Shown here piece after piece: positions 15,692 to 23,076 of a DNA stretch of 42,941 nucleotides; position 1 is the first letter of the stretch, and every line of letters starts with the position of its first letter. The notes beneath the pieces are model-generated. The model searched no databases. It was not told the origin of the DNA and worked only from the letters and a program-made list of their open reading frames with translations. The stretch is taken from positions 1 to 42,941 of the forward strand of contig CALVJL010000011.1 in assembly GCA_944332075.1 (NCBI GenBank), read 5' to 3'. Origin of the DNA: an uncultured Bacilli bacterium (GTDB lineage: Bacteria > Bacillota_I > Bacilli_A > RFN20 > CAG-449). The position numbers were made by a program, and so were the translations under genes.

Positions 15692-16271
15692 TAATTTAAA
15701 AAAGAGTAAACAAATATTTTTTAAAGTAGGAGCAGTGCTCTTACTTTTTATTGCTGTTACAATAGCGTGTTTTTCTTTAGTAAAAGTAACATGTTATAAA
15801 GAAATTATGATTGATGGAGAATCGATGGCACCTACTTTAAATGATGGTGATTATGGCTATATGCTCAAGAAAAATTTAATCGGTGAAATCAATCGTTTTG
15901 ATATTATTATATTTGAAAAGAACAATACAACTTATGTAAAAAGAGTTATTGGAAAACCAACGGAAAATATTCGCTTTGATAGCAGAAATCAAAATTTATA
16001 TGTTAATGATGATTATATCGCGCAGAGTTTCATTTCATTTTCTGATCAAAAACAAACTTTCTCAGGTAGCACCGTTTATTCCCTAAATCAAACAATAAAT
16101 ATCCCAGAGAATTATTATTTTGTTTTAGGTGATAACCGCGATAATTCTTTTGATTCTCTCCATGGATTAGGATTTATTGCCGAAGATGACATTATCGGTG
16201 TATTAAAATGTAAAATCGGTGAAACTGATAGCAATGGCAAAATGCGTTTTACCGGGTTAAAATACTTATAG
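15684..16271 (+). CDS. lepB: Type I signal peptidase
   Basis: A 195-residue type I signal peptidase (S26), which removes signal peptides from secreted proteins. One membrane anchor lies at about 13-34, with the catalytic domain outside. The catalytic Ser47 is in IDGESMAPTLNDGDYG, the catalytic Lys86 in TYVKRVIG, and the conserved box GDNRDNSFDSLHGLGFI follows. The Arg usually found in DSR is Leu here, a modest deviation. It starts within the end of the nuclease gene (ATGACTGA), so translation is probably coupled; only a weak ribosome binding site is seen. The nuclease itself would be handled by lipoprotein signal peptidase LspA, not this enzyme. Confidence 0.92.
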   Translation: MTDNLKKSKQIFFKVGAVLLLFIAVTIACFSLVKVTCYKEIMIDGESMAPTLNDGDYGYMLKKNLIGEINRFDIIIFEKNNTTYVKRVIGKPTENIRFDSRNQNLYVNDDYIAQSFISFSDQKQTFSGSTVYSLNQTINIPENYYFVLGDNRDNSFDSLHGLGFIAEDDIIGVLKCKIGETDSNGKMRFTGLKYL

Positions 16272-16279
16272 GTGAGAAT

Positions 16280-17128
16280 ATGAATCAAAAAAATGTACAT
16301 TGGTATCCTGGCCATATGGCAAAGGCATTAAAGCAGATTGAAGAGCGTTTAAAAGTCATCGATATTGTTGTTGAGTTAGTTGATTCACGAGCTCCTATAT
16401 CGTCAAAAAATCCTTTTTTAGAGGAAATAACGAAAAATAAAATCCGTTTATTATTGATGACAAAAAAAGATTTAAGTGATGAAGTTAGATTAAAAAGTTT
16501 CATAAGAGGCTATGAACAAAAAGGCTATAATTGCTTAACAGTAGATTTAAATAATCAAAGTGATGTAAAAAAAATAGTTGATAAGATAATGGATCTTGGT
16601 AAACCTTTACAGGAAAAATATCTGCGTAAAGGGATGAAACCTCAGCCGATTAGAGCGATGATTATCGGTATTCCTAATGTTGGAAAATCAACCTTAATAA
16701 ATCGCTTGGTTAAAAAGAGAGTGGCTTCGACCGCGAATAAAGCCGGACATACTAGAGCTCAGCAGTGGATTAGAATTAATCCAAGTTTTGAATTATTAGA
16801 TACTCCGGGTATTTTATCGCCGCATTACGACGATCATCAAATCGCTTTAAATCTCGCCTTAATCGGAGCGATGAAAGAAGAAATCTTGCCTTTCCAAGAA
16901 ATCATGGATCACCTTATTGCCAAACTTGTAAAATATTATCCTGAACAATTTAGAAAACGTTATTCTTTAGAAGGCGATTTAACTTCGGAAAATATTTATA
17001 AACAAGTTGCAGAAAGACGAAAATTATATTTGCCAAAGGGTGAAATTGATGAATATAAAGTCGAACATCTCCTTTTAAAAGAATTCCAAGATGGAGTAAT
17101 TACTAAGGCGGTGATTGATGATGCTTGA
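16280..17128 (+). CDS. rbgA: Ribosome biogenesis GTPase RbgA (YlqF)
   Basis: A 282-residue circularly permuted GTPase for late 50S assembly. The order of motifs is permuted as expected: TKKDLS (G4) near residue 58, then GIPNVGKSTLINRL (G1) at about 129, then DTPGIL (G3). The N-terminal NVHWYPGHMAKALKQI and the C-terminal helical RNA-binding domain (HLIAKLVKYYPEQF onward) are typical. The ribosome binding site is GGTGAG before ATG 16280. The stop overlaps the rnhB start region by about 11 nt, the same pairing as in Bacillus (rbgA-rnhB). Confidence 0.94.
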   Translation: MNQKNVHWYPGHMAKALKQIEERLKVIDIVVELVDSRAPISSKNPFLEEITKNKIRLLLMTKKDLSDEVRLKSFIRGYEQKGYNCLTVDLNNQSDVKKIVDKIMDLGKPLQEKYLRKGMKPQPIRAMIIGIPNVGKSTLINRLVKKRVASTANKAGHTRAQQWIRINPSFELLDTPGILSPHYDDHQIALNLALIGAMKEEILPFQEIMDHLIAKLVKYYPEQFRKRYSLEGDLTSENIYKQVAERRKLYLPKGEIDEYKVEHLLLKEFQDGVITKAVIDDA

Positions 17129-17741
17129 TTATGAAGAACATTTGAGAAAGCAAGGATATGTTTTGATTGCTGGGACTGATGAAGCTGGTAGAGGTCCTCT
17201 CTGCGGGCCATTAGTTGTAGCTAGCTGCATTATGAATCCAGATTATCAAAATGATGAAATCAATGATTCTAAAAAATTGACTGAAAAAAAGAGAGAAAAA
17301 CTCTATCCGGAAATCATAGAAAATGCTTTAGCATATGATATCGAAATAGTTTCTCCTGAAGAAATTGATCAATTAAATATTTATGAAGCCTCAAGAACTG
17401 GAATGGTTAGGGCTTTAAGCAAATTAAAAATAAAACCTGATTATATTTTGACTGATGCGATGAAACTTCATCAATTAGAAGATATTCCTCAAGAAGCGTT
17501 GATTAAAGGAGATGGAAAATCGTTTAATATTGCAGCCAGTTCAATTTTAGCTAAAGTTACTAGAGACCATATTATGCTTGAATATGATAAAAAGTATCCT
17601 CAATATCAACTTGCTAAGCATAAAGGCTATCCAACCGCGTTACATCTTAAATTAATTGAACAATACGGCGTGATTCCGGGATTTTATCGCTTCTCTTATA
17701 AACCGGTTAAAAATGCAAAAATTGCAGAAATTTCAAAATAA
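17118..17741 (+). CDS. rnhB: Ribonuclease HII
   Basis: A 207-residue RNase HII, which removes ribonucleotides misincorporated in DNA and RNA primers. Catalytic motifs are GTDEAGRGPLCGPLVV (Asp-Glu pair) near residue 20, NDSKKLTEKKREKL, and the downstream acidic residues in ILTDAMKL and the segment FNIAASSILAKVTRDHIM. Two adjacent ATGs (17118 and 17121) and a TTG (17115) are possible starts. AAGGCGGTG at 17105-17113 supports either ATG and does not decide between them. It overlaps rbgA. Confidence 0.93.
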   Translation: MMLDYEEHLRKQGYVLIAGTDEAGRGPLCGPLVVASCIMNPDYQNDEINDSKKLTEKKREKLYPEIIENALAYDIEIVSPEEIDQLNIYEASRTGMVRALSKLKIKPDYILTDAMKLHQLEDIPQEALIKGDGKSFNIAASSILAKVTRDHIMLEYDKKYPQYQLAKHKGYPTALHLKLIEQYGVIPGFYRFSYKPVKNAKIAEISK

Positions 17742-17749
17742 AAATTTTT

Positions 17750-17781
17750 AACCCCCTATTTTGTTAATAGGAGGTTTTTTT
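17750..17781 (+). terminator. Terminator-like hairpin that buries the dprA ribosome binding site
   Basis: An 11-position stem, 17750-17760 (rich in C) with 17766-17776 (AATAGGAGGTT), has one A-C mismatch and a TTGTT loop, followed by seven T residues up to the dprA ATG. The 3' arm contains AGGAGG, the dprA Shine-Dalgarno. The same element can end transcription after rnhB and block dprA translation. Confidence 0.7.
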
Positions 17782-18555
17782 ATGACTTATGGCATGCATG
17801 ATATTTTAGTTTATTTTTCTTATAAATATGAAGGCGATTTTGACAAAATTTACGAGGCTATTAAAAGAAAAGAACGAATTGACGATGAGCTTTATAATAA
17901 AGTTTGTTCGTTGAATCTGCAGGCTGTCACCTGCTTAGATGAGGATTATCCAGAAGCTTTAAAACATATTTATCAATCGCCGTTTGTTTTATTTTATCGC
18001 GGTGATTTATCATTGTTAAAAAATACTGTGAGATTAGCAGTTGTCGGTTCAAGAGAACCGAGCGATTATGGTTTAAAAGCGACAAAAGTTCTTCTAGAAG
18101 AATTATTATCTGAAAGTGAAACGGTTATAGTTTCTGGCTTAGCGTTAGGAATTGATAAAATAGCTCATCAAACCGCGTTAAATATGAAAAAGAAAACAAT
18201 TGCTGTTCTCGGCAATGGATTAGATAATTGTTATCCGACGACTAATTATGATTTATTTGAAGAAATTGGAGAAAAAGGATTGTTAATTAGCGAATATCCA
18301 CCTTTTGTAAAAGCCGATGCTCAAAATTTTCCTAAGCGTAACCGGTTAATTTCCGCTTTTAGCAAGGCTATTTTAGTTACCGACGCTAAATACAAATCCG
18401 GAACGAGAATTACCGTTAGACATGGCTTAGAACAAGGAAAAGATATTTTTGCTGTTCCCCATGAAATTTTTTCTGAATCGTATTGTAATTTATTAATAAA
18501 AGAAGGAGCAGCTTTAATCTCATCAGGGAAAGACTTAATCGAATTACTTTTTTGA
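17782..18555 (+). CDS. dprA: DNA processing protein DprA
   Basis: A 257-residue DprA/Smf, which loads RecA onto incoming single-stranded DNA during transformation. It is the short form: a small N-terminal helical part and the Rossmann-like core, without the C-terminal winged helix of longer homologues. Core motifs are RLAVVGSREPSDYG, VSGLALGIDKIAHQTAL, AVLGNGLDNCYPTTN, SEYPPFVKADAQNFPKRNRLIS and GLEQGKDIFAVPHEI. ATG 17782 is chosen over an upstream start at 17761, because AGGAGG at 17769-17774 is at the right distance. The ribosome binding site lies in a hairpin arm. No other competence gene is in the window. Confidence 0.92.
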   Translation: MTYGMHDILVYFSYKYEGDFDKIYEAIKRKERIDDELYNKVCSLNLQAVTCLDEDYPEALKHIYQSPFVLFYRGDLSLLKNTVRLAVVGSREPSDYGLKATKVLLEELLSESETVIVSGLALGIDKIAHQTALNMKKKTIAVLGNGLDNCYPTTNYDLFEEIGEKGLLISEYPPFVKADAQNFPKRNRLISAFSKAILVTDAKYKSGTRITVRHGLEQGKDIFAVPHEIFSESYCNLLIKEGAALISSGKDLIELLF

Positions 18556-18563
18556 AAAAAATA

Positions 18564-18597
18564 TTATTATTATCTTATTAATAATAATAAGGTTTTT
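18564..18597 (+). terminator. Possible AT-only terminator after dprA
   Basis: TTATTATTAT (18564-18573) pairs with ATAATAATAA (18581-18590) around a 7-nt loop, followed by GGTTTTT. The stem has no GC pair, so it is a weak candidate. Confidence 0.35.
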
Positions 18598-18623
18598 CCT
18601 CAAAAAAATGGTCTTTAAAGTGA

Positions 18624-18652
18624 TTGACAATTCATAGGCTTGTAATGATAAT
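18624..18652 (+). promoter_or_regulatory. Sigma-A promoter for topA, overlapped by an inverted repeat
   Basis: A perfect TTGACA (18624-18629), a 17-bp spacer and GATAAT (18647-18652). The spacer contains ATAGGCTT (18634-18641), whose exact inverted copy AAGCCTAT (18670-18677) overlaps the start codon at 18676. Confidence 0.75.
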
Positions 18653-18675
18653 TAGTAAATGCTAGGAGGAAGCCT

Positions 18676-20751
18676 ATGAAATTAATTATTGTTGAGTCTC
18701 CGACTAAATGTGAGACGATTAAAAAGTACCTAGGACAGGATTATGAAGTAGTCGCTTCCTATGGACATATTAGAGATTTAGCTACATCTGGTAAAGGTGG
18801 TTTAGGCGTCGATGTAAACGATGATTTCAAACCGACCTATATCATTAATAAAGATAAGACCAAATTAGTCGCCCAATTAAAAAAACAAGCGGCTAAAGCT
18901 GAAGTTGTTTATCTGGCAACCGACCCTGATAGAGAAGGGGAAGCTATTTCTTGGCATTTAGCGGAAGTATTAAATCTCGATGTTGAGACAACTCCTCGTT
19001 TAGAGTTCCATGAAATAACTAAAACAGCTATCACTAGAGCGTTAGCTGCGCCTCGGCATATCGATTTAAACTTAGTAGCTTCGCAAGAGACGAGAAGAAT
19101 TATCGATAGAATAATGGGCTTCCGCTTATCGACTTTGATGAAAAGAAAAATCGGCTCGCTTTCGGCTGGCAGAGTCCAATCAGTCACTTTAAAGTTAATT
19201 ACTGACCGCGAAAAAGAAATCGCTTCTTTTGTGCCTGAAGAATATTGGACGATAGAAGCTGATTATCAAGGCTTTAATTTTAATCTAGATAGTTATTTAG
19301 GGAGAAAACTAGATGTTCATTCTGAAAGCGATGCTCAGGAGTTGCTCGATAAAATGCCTGACAGTTTTGTTGTGAATGAAGTAAATGAAAATCCGCGTTT
19401 TACCGATTCTAAAGTTCCTTTTAGAACATCGGTATTACAGCAAGTAGCCTATACTTCAAATAAATTCTCTACTAGAGTTACTCAAAGTTACGCTCAACGT
19501 CTTTTTGAAATGGGGTTAATTACCTATATCAGAACAGATGGAACAAATTTAGCAAAAGAATTTATTGATCACGGCAGAGAATATATCGTTAATCATTTCG
19601 GAAAAGAATACTTAGCTAGTGAAGCAAAACTTAAGTCATTAGAAAATAAAGAGACATCGGCGATGGCGCATGAAGCTATTAGACCGACTTCATTAGAAAA
19701 TACACCGGATAAAGTTAAAACTGAATATAATCTTGAAAGAGGATTATTGTCGCTTTATAAACTTATCTATAACCGCTCTTTAGCTGCCTTAATGGCACCT
19801 AAACAAGAAAAAGTTACAACGATTAAAGCTTCGCGCGAAGGATATACTTTTTCCTATACCGGTTCAAGTTTAGTCTTTGATGGTTACTCACGCGTTTATA
19901 AAGCTGAAGAGGAAAGCAATGATAAAAAAGTTTTATCATTAAAAGAAGGCGATGAAATCACTTTTGATAAAGTTGAAAAATCGCAGCACTTTACCAAAGG
20001 ACAAAGCCATTATAACGAAGCAAAGGTAGTTAAGAGCATGGAAGATCTCGGCATAGGTAGACCGTCCACATACGCTTCCACAATCGCAACCTTATATTCT
20101 CGTGATTATATTGAAAATCAAAAAGGTAATCTTTTACCGACAGAGCAAGGCAACTTAACTGTTGATGCTTTAGTTAAATTCTTTACTCCGTTTATGGATG
20201 TCCATTATACGGCTAATATGGAAATTCAACTCGATGAATTAGCTGAAGGTAATGAATCTCGTCATCAGATTTTGACTGATTTCTATAATTCCTTTGAACC
20301 ATTATTTGAGAGCGCTCAGACGAATATGGAAAAAGAGCAGCCAAAAATGACAGGTGAACTATGCCCTCTTTGCGGGAAACCTTTAGTTTATAGAAAATCG
20401 CGTTATGGAACATTTATCGCCTGTTCAGGTTATCCAGAATGCAAATATGTAAAAAAAGAAGAGAAGGAAGAAGTGGTATCTCCAGATAAGATTTGTCCAA
20501 AATGCGGTCGGCCTTTAGTTAAAAGAAAATCGCGTCGCGGAGAATTCTGGGCTTGCTCGGGTTATCCTTCATGCTCATATATTGAAGGTCAAGATGAGAA
20601 ACAAGATGTTTTAACTTCAATTCCTTGCCCAAAGTGCGGAAAACCTTTAATTAGAAGAGCGGGAAGACATGGTAAGAGTGATTTCTATACCTGCTCAGGA
20701 TTTCCAAAGTGCCGTTATATCGAAGCGATAAAAGAAGATAAAAGTAACTAG
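18676..20751 (+). CDS. topA: DNA topoisomerase I
   Basis: A 691-residue type IA topoisomerase, which relaxes negative supercoils. The TOPRIM domain is at the N-terminus (IIVESPTKCETIKKYL; ATDPDREGEAISWHL). The active-site Tyr284 is in LITYIRTDGTNLA, and the cleavage domain core MKRKIGSLSAGRVQSVTL precedes it. The C-terminus has three Cys4 zinc ribbons beginning CPLCGKPL, CPKCGRPL and CPKCGKPL, each ending in a Gly-(Tyr/Phe)-Pro-x-Cys block. GGAGGAAG precedes ATG 18676. It has its own promoter and a terminator 30 nt before xerC. Confidence 0.96.
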   Translation: MKLIIVESPTKCETIKKYLGQDYEVVASYGHIRDLATSGKGGLGVDVNDDFKPTYIINKDKTKLVAQLKKQAAKAEVVYLATDPDREGEAISWHLAEVLNLDVETTPRLEFHEITKTAITRALAAPRHIDLNLVASQETRRIIDRIMGFRLSTLMKRKIGSLSAGRVQSVTLKLITDREKEIASFVPEEYWTIEADYQGFNFNLDSYLGRKLDVHSESDAQELLDKMPDSFVVNEVNENPRFTDSKVPFRTSVLQQVAYTSNKFSTRVTQSYAQRLFEMGLITYIRTDGTNLAKEFIDHGREYIVNHFGKEYLASEAKLKSLENKETSAMAHEAIRPTSLENTPDKVKTEYNLERGLLSLYKLIYNRSLAALMAPKQEKVTTIKASREGYTFSYTGSSLVFDGYSRVYKAEEESNDKKVLSLKEGDEITFDKVEKSQHFTKGQSHYNEAKVVKSMEDLGIGRPSTYASTIATLYSRDYIENQKGNLLPTEQGNLTVDALVKFFTPFMDVHYTANMEIQLDELAEGNESRHQILTDFYNSFEPLFESAQTNMEKEQPKMTGELCPLCGKPLVYRKSRYGTFIACSGYPECKYVKKEEKEEVVSPDKICPKCGRPLVKRKSRRGEFWACSGYPSCSYIEGQDEKQDVLTSIPCPKCGKPLIRRAGRHGKSDFYTCSGFPKCRYIEAIKEDKSN

Positions 20752-20767
20752 TGATAGTTACTTTTTT
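20740..20767 (+). terminator. Intrinsic terminator after topA
   Basis: AAAGTAAC (20741-20748) pairs with GTTACTTT (20757-20764), with one extra A-T pair, an 8-nt loop and a T6 tract at 20762-20767. The stem includes the topA stop codon region, and the T tract abuts the xerC promoter. Confidence 0.8.
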
Positions 20768-20775
20768 GTTATACT
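20767..20775 (+). promoter_or_regulatory. Extended -10 promoter placing the xerC start at its ATG
   Basis: TGT-TATACT is an extended -10. Six bases (GATAAT) separate it from ATG 20782, the same spacing seen at recG, and there is no Shine-Dalgarno sequence. The predicted transcript is leaderless. Confidence 0.55.
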
Positions 20776-20781
20776 GATAAT

Positions 20782-21690
20782 ATGGACGAACTCAATTATT
20801 TAAACCAATATGAAAAGTTTTTAACCTTCCAAAAAGGTTATAGTAAAAATACCATTAGCAGTTATATTAGCGATATAGCTATTTTTATTGAGTTCTTAAA
20901 AAAAGAAGATTTGAAATTAAAAGATGTCACATATGATAATGTCAAACAATTTTTAACTGAAGAGACCCTTGATAATATTTCTAAGCGGAGTAATAGCCGG
21001 CGAATAGTTGCTTTGCGAGGATTTTATAATTATTTAGTTAAGTACCATAAATTTGAAAAAAATCCTTTTATCGGAGTGTCATTACCAAAATTAGATAAAA
21101 ATTTACCAGATTATTTTTATGATGAAGAGATTGAAATGATTTTTCAAAAGAACTCTAAGCGCGATGATTTATTAGCTAAACGCGACCAAGCCCTTCTTGA
21201 ACTTTTATTCTTTTCCGGCCTTCGAGTTAGTGAAGTTGTATCTTTAATATATGACGATATCGATTTTGAAAAAAGAATAATGAGAATTCGCGGGAAAGGC
21301 GATAAAGAAAGAATAGTGCCATTTACTGAGAGATGTAAAAGTTCGCTTATTGAATATACTGAAACCTTAAGAAAAGATTTATTAGCTAATAATGAAATAG
21401 AGTATTTGCCTTTCGTCTTTGTTAATTCCCGCGGCAAACAGTTAACTTCACGCGGAATAGAATATATTTTGAAATCAATTGAAATTAAACTTGGACTTAA
21501 GATGTCTTTACATCCTCATAAGTTCCGACATTCATTTGCGACGCATTTACTTAATCAAGGTATGTCTTTGCGTTCAATACAAATTTTAATGGGTCATTCA
21601 TCATTGTCTTCAACTCAAGTTTATACACATGTTAGTGATAAAAAAATTGAAGAAGAATACCATAAAACGTTTCGCAGAAACGAAAAATAA
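20782..21690 (+). CDS. xerC: Tyrosine recombinase XerC/XerD
   Basis: A 302-residue tyrosine recombinase, which resolves chromosome dimers at dif with a partner Xer protein. The N-terminal SAM-like DNA-binding domain covers 1-95. The catalytic residues are visible: Arg148 (FFSGLRVSE), Lys in RGKGDKERIVP, His246 and Arg249 (HPHKFRHSF), His272 (LMGHSS) and Tyr281 (STQVYTHVS). Length and position after topA match Bacillus codV (xerC), but trmFO, usually between them, is absent. The XerC versus XerD assignment rests on that context. Confidence 0.88.
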   Translation: MDELNYLNQYEKFLTFQKGYSKNTISSYISDIAIFIEFLKKEDLKLKDVTYDNVKQFLTEETLDNISKRSNSRRIVALRGFYNYLVKYHKFEKNPFIGVSLPKLDKNLPDYFYDEEIEMIFQKNSKRDDLLAKRDQALLELLFFSGLRVSEVVSLIYDDIDFEKRIMRIRGKGDKERIVPFTERCKSSLIEYTETLRKDLLANNEIEYLPFVFVNSRGKQLTSRGIEYILKSIEIKLGLKMSLHPHKFRHSFATHLLNQGMSLRSIQILMGHSSLSSTQVYTHVSDKKIEEEYHKTFRRNEK

Positions 21691-21707
21691 TAATATTTTA
21701 GTTTTAC

Positions 21708-21725
21708 TTTTTACTATAGTAAAAA
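21708..21725. repeat. Perfect 18-bp palindrome upstream of the atp promoter
   Basis: TTTTTACTATAGTAAAAA is self-complementary, ends 16 bp before the atp -35 box and follows the xerC stop by 17 bp. It could be a weak AT-rich terminator for xerC or an operator for the atp operon; the sequence does not decide. Confidence 0.5.
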
Positions 21726-21741
21726 ATATTTTTTGCATTAA

Positions 21742-21770
21742 TTGATAATTATTTTTTATAGTGATATGAT
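21742..21770 (+). promoter_or_regulatory. Sigma-A promoter for the atp operon
   Basis: TTGATA (21742-21747), a 17-bp spacer and TATGAT (21765-21770). The start should be near 21777, leaving about 46 nt of leader before the GTG start of atpB. Confidence 0.8.
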
Positions 21771-21822
21771 ACTAGCGTCAATTTTGCCTATTGAAAAAAT
21801 AGGTATGGAAGAGGTAAGTCTA

Positions 21823-22659
21823 GTGAGTAAGAAAAGGAAAATTATTAGCTGGAGCGTATTTCTCGGATTGATAGCCGTATTACTGGTATTGGTTTTTGTT
21901 ATCCCGGGCAACGAGAAGACAGAATCAATTCAGGAAACGATGCAAGATGCTGTTTTACATGAAAGAGGCTTGATTTCCTTGTTTGGACTAATCAATGTCA
22001 ATCCTGGTTTAATCTCGGGATTCCTCGTGACGATTATTTTACTCGTCTTTGCTGTAATTGTCAGAATCTTCTTTATTCCAAAGTTCAAATACGTACCTGG
22101 CAAATTCCAACTCTTGATTGAACAAGCTGTTGGGTTCTTCGACGATCTAGCCGTTTCGAACAGCCCTCACCATAACAAGTTCCTCAGTTGCTATATCTTT
22201 GGCGCAGGAGCTTATATCTTTGTCGGAACATTGTTTGAATTAGTCGGCATTCAGGTTGTCGCAGTTAACGGAGTCAGTATGGCATTGCCGGCCCCGCTAT
22301 CAGATATTAATGGCGCTATCGCTATTGGATGTTTCTCATACTTAGTGATTATGGCCGGAGGTATCTATGCTAATAAAGCTAAAGGTGTTTTATTAACATT
22401 AAAGGAATTCTCATTACCTATTTCTATGAGTTTCCGTCTCTTTGGTGCTTTATTAAGCGGACTTTTAGTTTCAGAACTAGTTTATTATTATTTACAACTC
22501 AGTTTCATTTTACCAGTCATCGTCGGTGTTTTATTCACCTTAATCCATGCTCTGGTACAAACATATGTCTTAACGATGTTGACAGCGTTATTCTATGGCG
22601 AAGTCAGCGAAGTCAAGCCTAAAAAGAAAAAAGAAAAGAAAGTAAAAGCTTCAATTTAA
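21823..22659 (+). CDS. atpB: F-type ATP synthase subunit a
   Basis: A 278-residue membrane subunit a, which forms the ion half-channels facing the c-ring. I choose GTG 21823 because GGAAGAGG at 21807-21814 is well placed; an in-frame ATG at 21805 lacks a ribosome binding site and one at 21769 lies in the promoter -10. The essential stator Arg205 is in the helix ISMSFRLFGALLSG. Five or six membrane segments are visible, and a Lys-rich tail (KPKKKKEKKVKA) ends the protein on the cytoplasmic side. The first gene of atpB-E-F-(HA)-G-D-C; no atpI precedes it. Confidence 0.93.
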   Translation: MSKKRKIISWSVFLGLIAVLLVLVFVIPGNEKTESIQETMQDAVLHERGLISLFGLINVNPGLISGFLVTIILLVFAVIVRIFFIPKFKYVPGKFQLLIEQAVGFFDDLAVSNSPHHNKFLSCYIFGAGAYIFVGTLFELVGIQVVAVNGVSMALPAPLSDINGAIAIGCFSYLVIMAGGIYANKAKGVLLTLKEFSLPISMSFRLFGALLSGLLVSELVYYYLQLSFILPVIVGVLFTLIHALVQTYVLTMLTALFYGEVSEVKPKKKKEKKVKASI

Positions 22660-22674
22660 ATTTGGGAGGAAATT

Positions 22675-23058
22675 ATGAATAAGCTTAAATTAATTAGAAA
22701 TACACTTTTTGTAACAATGGGCATTTTAGCTATAGCCTTTGTTTTATTCTTAGCAACTAATAACGTTATGCCAGTTAATAACGCTCGTTATGCTGCTAAT
22801 ACTTTAACTGATGAGGTTGTTATTACCGATAATACCGATGGCTGGAAAGCTATGGCATCAGGTATCGCTATTGGTTTAGCTGCTTTAGGTGGAACTATTG
22901 CTATGGGTATGGCTGTTGCAAAATCAGCTGAAAGTATCGCTCGCCAACCAGAAGCAGATGGTAAGATTAGATCAGCATTCATGCTCGGCTTAGTCTTCAT
23001 CGAAACTGTTGTTATTTACGCATTAATCGTCGGTATCTTAATTATCTTCGTTTTATAA
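22675..23058 (+). CDS. atpE: F-type ATP synthase subunit c with N-terminal extension
   Basis: A 127-residue c subunit; typical ones are 70-85. Residues 57-127 are the normal hairpin: helix 1 (GLAALGGTIAMGMAVAKSAE), polar loop ARQPEADGKI, and helix 2 with the ion-binding Glu110 (VFIETVVIYALIVG). The extra first 55 residues hold a basic start, a hydrophobic segment (about 11-28) and a polar stretch, like a signal peptide or a third membrane helix. Ion choice is ambiguous: Glu110 is followed by Thr111 and Tyr115, as in Na+ rings, but the helix 1 Gln of Ilyobacter-type rings is Met77. The ribosome binding site is GGGAGGA. Proton coupling is somewhat more likely. Confidence 0.9.
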   Translation: MNKLKLIRNTLFVTMGILAIAFVLFLATNNVMPVNNARYAANTLTDEVVITDNTDGWKAMASGIAIGLAALGGTIAMGMAVAKSAESIARQPEADGKIRSAFMLGLVFIETVVIYALIVGILIIFVL

Positions 23059-23076
23059 TAAGGAGAGGTGAGAGAA

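Noticed and set aside
20782-21690. Tyrosine recombinase as a phage or integrative element integrase
   Set aside because: Standard Xer size and catalytic set, topA neighbour as in Bacillus, no attachment repeats, phage genes or composition change around it.
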